From positions 930,001 to 994,000 of the forward strand of contig CAWGLV010000001.1 of the NCBI GenBank assembly GCA_963823495.1: a stretch of 64,000 nucleotides of DNA. Direction: 5' to 3'. Below are positions 17,989 through 25,827 of this stretch, one piece after another. The stretch is from DATDAH01 sp963823495 (GTDB lineage: Bacteria > Actinomycetota > Acidimicrobiia > Acidimicrobiales > DATDAH01). Position 1 is the stretch's first letter; each line of letters starts with the position of its first letter. The notes beneath the pieces are model-generated. The model had not been told where the DNA came from and made no database searches. It saw only the letters and a program-made list of their open reading frames with translations. The translations under genes and the position numbers were made by a program.

Positions 17989-18596
17989 CGGTTCCCCTCG
18001 ACGAAACCCGGATACGGGGCGGCGCTTCGGCGCCGCCCCGTACCGCGTCCGGGGGCGGCGAGCCGGTAGAGAACGTGGCGCCGGATCGGGTGGTCGACCG
18101 GGACGTTCGGGTGGTCGAAGTCCTCGTCCGGGTCGTGGGTCATGCCGAGCTTCTCCATGACCCGTCGGGACCGGGCGTTGCCGACGCTGGTCATCGACAC
18201 GATCTCCTCGAAGCCCAGCCGGTCGAAGCCGTCGTCGACCGAGGCGGTGGCGGCTTCGGTGGCGTACCCCCGTCCCCACCCCTCCCGGGCCAGCCGCCAG
18301 CCCACTTCGACCGCCGGGGTGAAGGCGGCATCGAAGGTGGTCGGCCAGAGCCCGGTGAAGCCCAGGAAGGTGCCGGTCGCGGCGACCTCCACGGCCCACA
18401 GCCCCCACCCCTCCTGGTCGAAGTGGTCCTCGATCCGGTCCCCGAGGTCGTCGCTCTCGGCCCGGGTCAGCGGGGCGACGAAGTGCTCCATGACCACGGG
18501 ATCCGCGTTCAGGGCGGCAAACGGCGCGCGATCGGCGGCCCGCCATCGCCGCAGCACCAGCCGCTCGGTCCGCAACTCGCTCGGTGTCGGGCTCAC
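17985..18596 (-). CDS. GNAT-family N-acetyltransferase (RimJ/RimL type)
   Basis: 203 residues from GTG 18596, which gives the family-typical opening SPTPSELRTERLVLRRW. The acetyl-CoA pyrophosphate loop region is VEVGWRLAREGWGRGYATEA, followed by SMTSVGNARSRRVMEKLGM, the usual end of the fold. Such proteins acetylate protein N-termini or small amines; the substrate is not predictable. An ATG at 18635 is an alternative start, but neither has a clear ribosome site. The C-terminal 20 codons overlie the hairpin that probably terminates the convergent lipoprotein gene, which may explain the Arg-rich tail. Confidence 0.85.
   Translation of the reverse strand: MSPTPSELRTERLVLRRWRAADRAPFAALNADPVVMEHFVAPLTRAESDDLGDRIEDHFDQEGWGLWAVEVAATGTFLGFTGLWPTTFDAAFTPAVEVGWRLAREGWGRGYATEAATASVDDGFDRLGFEEIVSMTSVGNARSRRVMEKLGMTHDPDEDFDHPNVPVDHPIRRHVLYRLAAPGRGTGRRRSAAPYPGFVEGNR
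18013..18042 (+). terminator. 13-bp hairpin with TTCG tetraloop
   Basis: Perfect 13-bp stem (18013-18025 with 18030-18042) closed by TTCG, an exceptionally stable RNA tetraloop. It lies 24 bp past the stop of the lipoprotein gene and inside the 3' end of the convergent GNAT coding sequence. A terminator for the plus-strand transcript is likely; there is no T-tract. Confidence 0.7.
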
Positions 18597-18659
18597 GGAC
18601 CGATCTTGGCCGAGCAGCGCCGGGTGAGCGGCCATGATTCGGGGATGCTCGACCATCGC

Positions 18660-18724
18660 TGCGTCCACTGCGTCCACTGCGTCCACTGGCCTGGGTCCAC
18701 GTCCACTGCGTCCACTGCGTCGAG
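18660..18724. repeat. 9-bp tandem repeat (TGCGTCCAC), about five copies
   Basis: TGCGTCCAC occurs three times head to tail at 18660-18686 and again at 18707-18715, with degenerate copies between and after. It fills most of the divergent gap between the GNAT and CoA-transferase starts. Copy number probably varies between strains and may alter promoter spacing. Confidence 0.7.
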
Positions 18725-18765
18725 GTCGGGGCCGGTGCCGTGGAGGCCGTCGACCACGAGCCATC

Positions 18766-19902
18766 GTGAGCACGGGTCCCCTCGACGGGGTTCGGGTACT
18801 CGAGTTGGCGGGCCTCGGGGCATTGCCCTACGGGTCGCTGCGGTTGGCGGACATGGGGGCCCAGGTCGTCCGGGTCGAGCGGCTGGCCGACGTGCCCGAC
18901 GAGCCGGTGGCCAAGCCGCACTCCGCCTGGGACCGGGGGCGGCGCTCCGTGGCCGTCGACCTCAAGGCGCCGGAGGGGGTCGAGACCTTCCTGCGCCTGG
19001 CCGAGACCGCGGCGGTCGTGCTGGAGGCCTTCCGGCCGGGTGTCGTCGAGCGCCTCGGCGTAGGCCCCGACGCTGTCCTCGCCCGCAACCCCCGCGTCGT
19101 CTACGGCCGGCTGACGGGGTGGGGTCAGGACGGGCCTCTGGCCCAGCAGGCCGGTCACTCGCTCAACTACGAGGCGGTGACGGGGGTGATCCACGCCATC
19201 GGCCGCCCCGAGCTCCCACCGTCGACCGCCCTGACGTTGCTGGGCGACTTCGCCGGTGGGGGCCTGACGCTGGCCTATGGCGTGGTGTGCGCGCTGCTCG
19301 AGGTCCAACGGACGGGCCGGGGCCAGGTGGTCGACACGGCCATGGTCGACGGGGTCGCCTCCCTGGCGACGGTCTTCTACTCGATGGCCGCGTCGGGCAT
19401 GCACGGCCCCGAGAGGGGATCGAACCTGTTCGACGGTGGGGCGCCGTTCTACGCCGTCTACGGGTGTTCCGACGGGAGGGCCATCTCCGTCGCCCCCATC
19501 GAGCCCCACTTCTACGCGTTGTTGCTGGAGGGCCTGGGCCTGACGGGGGAGGATCTGCCCGACCAGTACGACCAGCCCCGTTGGCCGGAACTGCGGGAGC
19601 GACTCGCCGAGGTGATCCGAACGAAGCGCCGGGACGAATGGACGGCGGTCTTCGACGGCACCGACGCCTGCGTGGCCCCGATCCTCGACTTCACCGAGGC
19701 CCTCGCCCACCCGCAGATGGCGGCCCGCCTCTTCCCCGACGGCGGGACGGAGGTCCCCCCGGTGCCCCGGCTGTCGCGCACGCCCGGCGGGCCGGGGCCC
19801 TCGCCGAAGTGGCCCGGTTGTGACACCGACGAGGTCTTGGGCGAGGCCGGGTTCACTGCGGACGAGATCACCTCGCTGAAGGAGTCGGGCGCCATCCGCT
19901 GA
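18766..19902 (+). CDS. family III CoA-transferase / alpha-methylacyl-CoA racemase-like
   Basis: 378 residues of the CaiB/BaiF superfamily. The fold opens with LDGVRVLELAGLGALPYGSL and contains VYGRLTGWGQDGPLAQ and GRGQVVDTAMVDGVASL; the catalytic or base aspartate lies in this region in family enzymes. The sequence pattern (GHSLNYEAVTGVIHAIG) is closer to alpha-methylacyl-CoA racemases than to formyl-CoA transferases. GTG 18766 is the start, as it gives the standard N-terminus; further upstream the frame enters a tandem repeat. Likely role: epimerising or transferring CoA on branched or steroid-like acyl-CoA. Confidence 0.88.
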   Translation: MSTGPLDGVRVLELAGLGALPYGSLRLADMGAQVVRVERLADVPDEPVAKPHSAWDRGRRSVAVDLKAPEGVETFLRLAETAAVVLEAFRPGVVERLGVGPDAVLARNPRVVYGRLTGWGQDGPLAQQAGHSLNYEAVTGVIHAIGRPELPPSTALTLLGDFAGGGLTLAYGVVCALLEVQRTGRGQVVDTAMVDGVASLATVFYSMAASGMHGPERGSNLFDGGAPFYAVYGCSDGRAISVAPIEPHFYALLLEGLGLTGEDLPDQYDQPRWPELRERLAEVIRTKRRDEWTAVFDGTDACVAPILDFTEALAHPQMAARLFPDGGTEVPPVPRLSRTPGGPGPSPKWPGCDTDEVLGEAGFTADEITSLKESGAIR

Positions 19903-19912
19903 GGCCGCTCGA

Positions 19913-19928
19913 ACCGGCCCCCGCCGGT
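19913..19928. terminator. small hairpin between convergent genes
   Basis: ACCGGC and GCCGGT (6-bp stem, 4-nt loop) between the CoA-transferase stop and the arylsulfatase stop. Plausible weak bidirectional terminator. Confidence 0.35.
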
Positions 19929-22216
19929 CATTCGAACTGGGCGCCCATCTCCCGGAGCATGTCGATCCAGCGCCAGGCGGAGTCGGGCGCCGGTTCGCCC
20001 GGCTCGTAGCGGACCCGGTGGAGCGTGCCGGTGAAGGGGAACGGGCCGTCGGCCGCGTAGATGTCCCAGGACACGGGCGAACGACGGTCGATGCCGACAT
20101 CGATGCCCTCGAAGGGCGACATCGGGAAGAGCATCCGATAGCCGCCGTCGGTGGCCCGCTCCTCGCCGTCGGCGGTCAGGGCGACGTCCCAGAGGAAGCC
20201 GCCGGGCGCGGTGACCACGGCGGCCAGCTCGACCGCACCGGTCGCGACCGGACCTCCCGACAGGCGGCGCACGACGCCCTTGCCGTCGTTGTGCAGCCAC
20301 CACAGCTCGCCGTCGTCGACGAAGAGGCCGTACCCCCCGCCCTGGTCGCCGTGGGCCACCAGCCACCCACGGTCGCCTTCGGCCAGGTCGACCGAGGCGG
20401 TCACCGTGAAGGAGCACATGTAGATGAGCTCGTGGGACCGCCACCGCTCGAGGGTCGGTGTGCCCGGGAAGATGGTGATGGGCTCGCGATAGGCCTCGGA
20501 GCGCTCCGGTCGCTGGACGAACTTGAGGTTGCTGCCCTCGTCGAGGGGGTAGATCTGTTCGGCGTGGGCCGCGGCCTCCCAGGCCGCGGCCAGCTCCGCC
20601 ACCTTGTCCGGGTGCTCGGCCGCCAGGTCCCGGAGCTCGGTCGGGTCGGTGACGAGGTCGTAGAGCTCCCACTCCGAGTCGGCGAAGGGCGTCATCGGGG
20701 GGTGGCGGGTGACCGCCTCCCAGCCGTCCCGGTAGAAGCCCCGGTGACCGATCATCTCGTAGACCTGCTCGGTCCGGGTCGACGGGTGGTCCGCCTCGCC
20801 GAGGGTGGCGGCGAAGGACGAGCCCGCCATCGGGATGAGGGGCCGACCGTTGCGCTCCGTCGGCGCCTCGATGCCGGTCAGCTCCAGCAGCGTCGGCAGC
20901 AGGTCGACCACGTGGGCGTACTGACGCCGCATCTCGCCGGAGGCCGGCATCCCGTCGGGCCAGGACAGCACGAACGGCACCGAGTGGCCCCCGGCATGGG
21001 TGTTGATCTTGTAGAGCCGGAACGGCGTGTTGGAGACCATGGCCCAACCCCGCGGGTAGTGGGGCATCGTCTGGGGACCCCCCAGGAGGTCCATCCGGGG
21101 GAGGTCGGCCGCGACGTCGGGTTCGCCGAGCAGGTGGACGAAGTAGCCGCTGGTGCCGGCTTCCTCGCCCTCCCTGGAGGCCCCGTTGTCGGAGGTGAAC
21201 ACCACGATGGTGTTGTCCAGCTCTCCCATCTCGGCCAGGCCGTCGAGGAGGCGGCCGATCGACTGGTCGAGGCCGTCGACCATCCCCGCGTAGACCTCCA
21301 TGTGCCGGGCGAACAGCGCCTGTTCGTGGCCGGACAGCTCGTCCCACGGGGCCACGTCGTCGCCCTCTTCGGCGTTGCGGGGCGCGCACTCCGTGCCCTC
21401 GGGGAGCAGGTCCAGCTCCTGCTGGCGCGCGAACCGCTCGCCGCGCAGGGCATCCCAGCCGCTCTCGTAACGACCCCGGTAGCGCTCGATGTCGACCGGC
21501 TTGGCGTGCAGCGGCGCGTGGACCGCGGGGTGGGCCAGGTAGGTGAACCAGGGCTTTCGGGGATGGCTGGCCCTCAGCTCCTTCCACCAACTCAGGCAGC
21601 GGTCGGTCAGGTCGTCGGTCAGGTAGTAGTCGTCGGGATAGCGGTCGACCTCCACCACCTGGTTGTCGCTCATCAACCGGTGGGGGTGGTGCAGGTTCGT
21701 GAACCCGTCGAGGATCCCGTAGAAGCGCTGGAAGCCTCGCTGGCACGGCCAGCTGTGCTGGGCCCCGGCGGCGTTGATGTCGGAGTCCTTGGCCAGGTGC
21801 CACTTCCCGGCCATGAAGGTGGCCCAGCCCGCGTCCCGGTAGATCTCCGCCGCCGTGGCGGCGTCCTGGGTGAGCTCCATGGCGTAGCCGGGAAAGCCCG
21901 GGTCGGAGTGGGCGACGTGGCCGACGCCGGCCCGATGGCTGTTCAGACCCGTCAGCAGGGCCGACCGGGTCGGCGAGCACATGGGGGTGACGTGGAAGTT
22001 CGTGTACCTGAGGCCCCGGGCCGCGAGCGCGTCGACGTTGGGCGTGTGGATCTCCGAGCCGTAGCAGCCGAGGTCCGAGTAGCCGAGGTCGTCGACGAGG
22101 ATGACCAGGACGTTGGGCGCCCCCGCCGGCGGTTCGGCCCGGGGCGGCCACCACGGCTCCGACCCCGCCACCGTCCGCCCCACCCGACCCCCGAACCCCT
22201 CGTAGGGATCAGGCAC
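19928..22216 (-). CDS. arylsulfatase (formylglycine-dependent sulfatase)
   Basis: 762 residues of the type I sulfatase family. N-terminal metal-binding LVDDLGYSDLGCYG is followed by the active-site signature CSPTRSALLTG at about 80-90, whose cysteine must be converted to formylglycine by a separate maturase not seen here. The second signature region is AGKWHLA, and the distal metal site lies in VFTSDNG. The C-terminal 200 residues form an added beta domain, usual for this roughly 760-residue actinobacterial group. No signal peptide is evident. Start is GTG 22216 with GAGGGG eight bases upstream. It would hydrolyse a sulfate ester, opposite in direction to the sulfotransferase at 8.1 kb. Confidence 0.93.
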   Translation of the reverse strand: MPDPYEGFGGRVGRTVAGSEPWWPPRAEPPAGAPNVLVILVDDLGYSDLGCYGSEIHTPNVDALAARGLRYTNFHVTPMCSPTRSALLTGLNSHRAGVGHVAHSDPGFPGYAMELTQDAATAAEIYRDAGWATFMAGKWHLAKDSDINAAGAQHSWPCQRGFQRFYGILDGFTNLHHPHRLMSDNQVVEVDRYPDDYYLTDDLTDRCLSWWKELRASHPRKPWFTYLAHPAVHAPLHAKPVDIERYRGRYESGWDALRGERFARQQELDLLPEGTECAPRNAEEGDDVAPWDELSGHEQALFARHMEVYAGMVDGLDQSIGRLLDGLAEMGELDNTIVVFTSDNGASREGEEAGTSGYFVHLLGEPDVAADLPRMDLLGGPQTMPHYPRGWAMVSNTPFRLYKINTHAGGHSVPFVLSWPDGMPASGEMRRQYAHVVDLLPTLLELTGIEAPTERNGRPLIPMAGSSFAATLGEADHPSTRTEQVYEMIGHRGFYRDGWEAVTRHPPMTPFADSEWELYDLVTDPTELRDLAAEHPDKVAELAAAWEAAAHAEQIYPLDEGSNLKFVQRPERSEAYREPITIFPGTPTLERWRSHELIYMCSFTVTASVDLAEGDRGWLVAHGDQGGGYGLFVDDGELWWLHNDGKGVVRRLSGGPVATGAVELAAVVTAPGGFLWDVALTADGEERATDGGYRMLFPMSPFEGIDVGIDRRSPVSWDIYAADGPFPFTGTLHRVRYEPGEPAPDSAWRWIDMLREMGAQFE

Positions 22217-22227
22217 CGATCCAACCC

Positions 22228-22496
22228 CTCGTCAGGCTGCGCAGCGGAGCGGAGCAGCGCCGAGGCCGAGACCCGGTCGGCGGAGCCGGCGGAGCGGAGC
22301 GGAGCAGATGTGGCGGGCTCGTCAGGCTGCGCAGCGGAGCGGAGCAGCGCCGAGGCCGAGACCCGGTCGGCGGAGCCGGCGGAGCGGAGCGGAGCAGATG
22401 TGGCGGGCTCGTCAGGCTGCGCAGCGGAGCGGAGCAGCGCCGAGGCCGAGACCCGGTCGGCGGAGCCGGCGGAGCGGAGCGGAGCAGATGTGGCGG
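22228..22496. repeat. three exact tandem copies of a 90-bp unit
   Basis: Units start at 22231, 22321 and 22411, and the third copy ends 4 bp short. All copies are identical at every position. Each contains two internal copies of GCGGAGCGGAGCAG. The array fills nearly the whole 291-bp gap between the SDR stop and the arylsulfatase start on the minus strand. It is open in several frames because the period is a multiple of three, but no start or ribosome site makes a convincing gene. Perfect identity implies very recent amplification or an assembly effect. Confidence 0.92.
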
Positions 22497-22507
22497 CCTG
22501 CCGGCGC

Positions 22508-23395
22508 TCATGGCTGGAACTCGTCCTTGCCCATCTGGTCGCGGATGGTGACGACCTGGGGGTTGGTCATCGAACGGCGCTGCCAGTTGGCGCCGTCCAC
22601 CACGAGGGTGTGACCGGAGATGAACCGGGCGTAGGGCGAGGCCAGGAAGGTGGCGGCCCAACCCAGTTCCCGCACCCGCCCCACCCGCAGGGCGGGCTGG
22701 CAGCCGTCCTTCTCGTGGGTCCTGTCGAGGCTGGAGCGGATGTCGGCGGTCATGTCCTCGTGGGGGAAGAGGCCCGGCACCAGTCCGTTCACCTGGATCC
22801 CGTAGGGCCCCCACTCCACCGCCAGGGTCTCGACCATGTTCTTGACGCCCGCCTTGGCCGCGGCGGAGTGGGCGAACCCGGGTCCGCCGGTCCAGGCGTA
22901 GGACGCGCCGACGTTGATGATCGACCCGGGCGTCCCGGCCGCCAGGTGACGGCGGCCGAACTCCCGGGCACAGAAGAACGTCCCGTTGAGGGTGATGTCC
23001 ACGACGGTGCGCCATGCGTTGGCGCTCATGTCCTCGGCCGGCACCGGGAAGTTGGCCGCGGCGTTGTTCACCAGCACGTCGGGGAGGCCGAGGTCGGCCT
23101 CGACGGCGTCGAAGGCGGCGGCGATCCGGTCCGGCTCCCGGATGTCGCACGGGACGGTCTGGATCCGGCCGCCCACGGCCTCGATGGCCTCGCGGCCGGC
23201 GTCGAGGTGCTCGACCTTGCGACTGAGGATGGCGATGGCCGCGCCCAGGCGGGCGAACTCCGTGGCGATCGCCTTGCCCAGCCCGGTGCCGGCTCCGGTG
23301 ACCAACACGACCCGGTCCTCGTAGGTGCCGGCGGGCAGGGCCGAGGACCCGGGCTCCGGCGGCTCGGGCAGGCCGATGGGCTCACCCGTGCTCAT
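22508..23395 (-). CDS. SDR oxidoreductase of the 2,4-dienoyl-CoA reductase type
   Basis: 295 residues. The NADP(H)-binding motif VTGAGTGLGKAIA and NNAA are standard short-chain dehydrogenase features. The usual YxxxK is absent: the lysine is in HSAAAKAG with serine at the tyrosine position, while a tyrosine lies earlier in SYAWTGGPG. This is the arrangement of peroxisomal and mitochondrial 2,4-dienoyl-CoA reductases (YAxTG ... SAxAKAG), so reduction of dienoyl-CoA in unsaturated fatty-acid oxidation is likely. ATG 23395 has GAAGG eight bases upstream. It follows the crotonase gene on the same strand, 79 bp away. Confidence 0.88.
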   Translation of the reverse strand: MSTGEPIGLPEPPEPGSSALPAGTYEDRVVLVTGAGTGLGKAIATEFARLGAAIAILSRKVEHLDAGREAIEAVGGRIQTVPCDIREPDRIAAAFDAVEADLGLPDVLVNNAAANFPVPAEDMSANAWRTVVDITLNGTFFCAREFGRRHLAAGTPGSIINVGASYAWTGGPGFAHSAAAKAGVKNMVETLAVEWGPYGIQVNGLVPGLFPHEDMTADIRSSLDRTHEKDGCQPALRVGRVRELGWAATFLASPYARFISGHTLVVDGANWQRRSMTNPQVVTIRDQMGKDEFQP

Positions 23396-23474
23396 CGTCC
23401 GCACCTTCTCTTCGCCGTGCCGCCCGGTGTCGGGGGCGCCACGTTGCCGTGCCCAGGACGGTTGATGATGGACA

Positions 23475-24257
23475 TCAGGACCCCTTGAACACCGGGTCGC
23501 GACCCTCGGCGTGGGCGGCCCGCAGCTCGGCGTAGTCGTCGGACTTGTTGATGAAGGTCTGGTAGATCAGCTCGTCCTCCATGGAGGCGACCTGCTGGGG
23601 CCGACCGAGGTGGCGGATGACCCGGCGGGCCATCTTCACCGCCACCGCCGAACGCCCGGCGATCTCGTGGGCCATGGCCATTGCCGTTTCGTCCAACTCC
23701 CCCGGCGCCACGATCCGCGACACGATGCCGTGGACCAGTGCCTCCTCCGCCGACAGGGCCCGTCCGGTCAGGACCAGGTCGCTGACCAGGCCGTGGCCGG
23801 CCATCTGGAACAGGACCCCCACGCCGCCGGTGTCGGGGATCACCCCGTACTTCGTCTCCGGGAGCATGAAGCGGGCGCCCTCGGCGGCGATGCGGATGTC
23901 ACACAGCAGGGCCCGTTGGAACGACCCGCCGATGGCCCAGCCCTGGATGGCCACGATCACCGGGGCCTCGATCTCCCACAGCTGCTGGATGCCCCACTGG
24001 CCCCGGGTCATCAGCTCGTGATGGGTCATCGCCACCTGGCCGCCGCCGATCGCGCCCACGTCCCGGCCCGAGGACCAGGCCGAGCCCTCGCCCCGCCAGA
24101 CGATGGCCCGCACGTCCTTGCGTTCCTTGAGCTCGCCCAGGATCTCGAACAGGGCGAGGTCCATCTCGTCGTCGAAGGCGTTCTTCTTGTCCGGGTTGTC
24201 GTTGGTGATGACGGCGACCGCGCCGTCGTAGCCGAGCTTCACCCGCGGATCGGTCAT
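23475..24257 (-). CDS. enoyl-CoA hydratase/isomerase family protein
   Basis: 260-residue crotonase. The oxyanion-hole segments are WSSGRDVGAIG and IQGWAIGGSFQRALLCD; the second family glutamate is kept in MLPETKYGVIPDTGG. The first catalytic glutamate of classical hydratases (GGGCE) is replaced, reading GGSFQ, so simple hydratase activity is doubtful and an isomerase or other crotonase reaction is possible. It precedes the dienoyl-CoA-reductase-like gene on the same strand, consistent with handling unsaturated acyl-CoAs. It is divergent from the carboxyltransferase, with starts 45 bp apart. Confidence 0.9.
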   Translation of the reverse strand: MTDPRVKLGYDGAVAVITNDNPDKKNAFDDEMDLALFEILGELKERKDVRAIVWRGEGSAWSSGRDVGAIGGGQVAMTHHELMTRGQWGIQQLWEIEAPVIVAIQGWAIGGSFQRALLCDIRIAAEGARFMLPETKYGVIPDTGGVGVLFQMAGHGLVSDLVLTGRALSAEEALVHGIVSRIVAPGELDETAMAMAHEIAGRSAVAVKMARRVIRHLGRPQQVASMEDELIYQTFINKSDDYAELRAAHAEGRDPVFKGS

Positions 24258-24301
24258 CGGTACCCCTCACTGCCTGGCGGCGGTCCGGTAGAACCTAGGC
24301 C

Positions 24302-25741
24302 GTGACGAGGGACGCATCGGAAGGAAGCTGGGCGCCGCTGCTGGACGAGCTGCGCCGGCGGCAGGGTGCGGCCCGCGCCATGGGCGGCCCGGAGCGGGTG
24401 GAGCGCCAGCACGCCAAGGGCAGGCTCGACGCCCGTCAGCGACTCGATCTGTTCTTCGACCCGGGCACGTTCACCGAGCTGGGGACCCTCGTCGGGGGGA
24501 TCGAGGACCTTCCCGGTGACGGCCTGGTCGCCGGTCGGGGCCTGGTGGCCGGACGCCCGGTCCTCGCGGCCGCGGAGGACTTCACGGTCAAGGGCGGGTC
24601 GATCGGCGTCGGCAACACCGACAAGCGGTACCGCCTGACCCAGATCGCCGCTCGCGAACGGCTGGCCCTGGTCCTGATGCTCGATGGGGCCGGGCACCGC
24701 CTGACCGGGGAGGCAGCCGGCCGCCGGCCCAACGACCTGCAGGGCCTGGCCGACCTCAAGGGCCGGGTCCCCCTGGTGACCCTCGTGCTCGGCCCGGCGG
24801 CGGGACACAGCGCCCTGGCTGCTCCGCTGGCGGACTACTCGGTGATGACCGAGGGGGCGGCGCTGTTCACGGCCGGGCCGGCCCTGGTGAAGGCGGCGAC
24901 CGGGGAGGATGTGTCGCCCGAGGATCTCGGGGGTCCGCAGGTGGCGGTGGTCTCCGGTGTCGTGCACGACGTCGTGGGCGGTGACGAGGACGCCATCGCC
25001 CGGGCCCGAGTGTGGTTGGCCCACGTCGAGGGGGTCGTCGTGGTGGGCGAGGACACCGGTCCCCGCCGACTCGACGACCTGCTCGCCGTCGTCCCGCCCG
25101 ACCCCCGCCGTCCGTACGAGGTGCTCGAGGTGGTGGAGCGGCTGGCCGACGACGGCGCCGCCCTGGTGGTGGGGCGCGGGTTCGGTGGCGGGATGCTCAC
25201 CGCCCTGATCCGTCTCGGCGGCCGGTCGGTGGCGGTGGTGGCCAACGACCCCTCCGTTCGGGCCGGGGCCATCGGTCGGGACGAGGCCGACAAGGCCGCC
25301 CGTTTCCTGGACACCGTCGCCCCCTTCGGGCTGCCCGCGCTGTTCCTGGCCGACAACCCCGGCGTCCTGGCCGGTACCCAGGCCGAACGCGACGGCGTGT
25401 TGCGGTCCGCCGCGGCGCTGTTCGCCGCGCAGCACCGCTACCCGAACACCAAGCTCCATGTCACCCTCCGCAAGGCCTTCGGCTTCGGCTCCTCGGCCAT
25501 GGCCATGAACCCCTTCGACCATCAGACCCTGACCCTGGCGTTCCCGGGGGTGCTCCTCGGGGCCATGCCGGCCGAGTCGGGAGGGAAGGCCGCCGGCTTG
25601 TCCGCCGATCAGCAGGCGGCGGCCGAGATCCTGCAGGCCGGCGGGCCCTACCGGATCGCCCACACCATGGGCTACGACGAGGTCATCGACCCCCGCGACC
25701 TCCGCAATGCCCTCCTCGCCGGCCTGTCGGCGAGTCGCTGA
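24302..25741 (+). CDS. acyl-CoA carboxylase beta-subunit-like carboxyltransferase
   Basis: 479 residues with the two crotonase-like halves of the carboxyltransferase family. The N-terminal half includes RVERQHAKGRLDARQRLDLF and the oxyanion-type glycines before YRLTQIAARERLALVLMLDG; the C-terminal half has FGLPALFLADNPGVLAGTQAE and FGFGSSAMAMNPFDHQT. It transfers a carboxyl from carboxybiotin to an acyl-CoA in this family, but no biotin carboxylase or carrier gene is nearby. It is somewhat shorter than PccB-type subunits (about 510-540). Start is GTG 24302. Confidence 0.88.
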   Translation: MTRDASEGSWAPLLDELRRRQGAARAMGGPERVERQHAKGRLDARQRLDLFFDPGTFTELGTLVGGIEDLPGDGLVAGRGLVAGRPVLAAAEDFTVKGGSIGVGNTDKRYRLTQIAARERLALVLMLDGAGHRLTGEAAGRRPNDLQGLADLKGRVPLVTLVLGPAAGHSALAAPLADYSVMTEGAALFTAGPALVKAATGEDVSPEDLGGPQVAVVSGVVHDVVGGDEDAIARARVWLAHVEGVVVVGEDTGPRRLDDLLAVVPPDPRRPYEVLEVVERLADDGAALVVGRGFGGGMLTALIRLGGRSVAVVANDPSVRAGAIGRDEADKAARFLDTVAPFGLPALFLADNPGVLAGTQAERDGVLRSAAALFAAQHRYPNTKLHVTLRKAFGFGSSAMAMNPFDHQTLTLAFPGVLLGAMPAESGGKAAGLSADQQAAAEILQAGGPYRIAHTMGYDEVIDPRDLRNALLAGLSASR

Positions 25742-25827
25742 ACCGGAATGGCGTTGCCACCGGTCGTCCCGCCAGCCAGAAGTCACGCCAGACCGCCGAA
25801 GGACGGGTCCCGATCGGGGCGGCGGGC

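Noticed and set aside
22209..22510. Reading the 3 x 90-bp array as a protein with 30-residue repeats, or as a CRISPR
   Set aside because: Several frames are open only because the period is a multiple of three; there is no start or ribosome site. CRISPR is excluded because there are no distinct spacers.
20018..23488. Very long open frame on the plus strand opposite the arylsulfatase, repeats and SDR
   Set aside because: It is a shadow of well-supported minus-strand genes, is low-complexity, and has no family motif; long antisense frames are expected at this G+C content.
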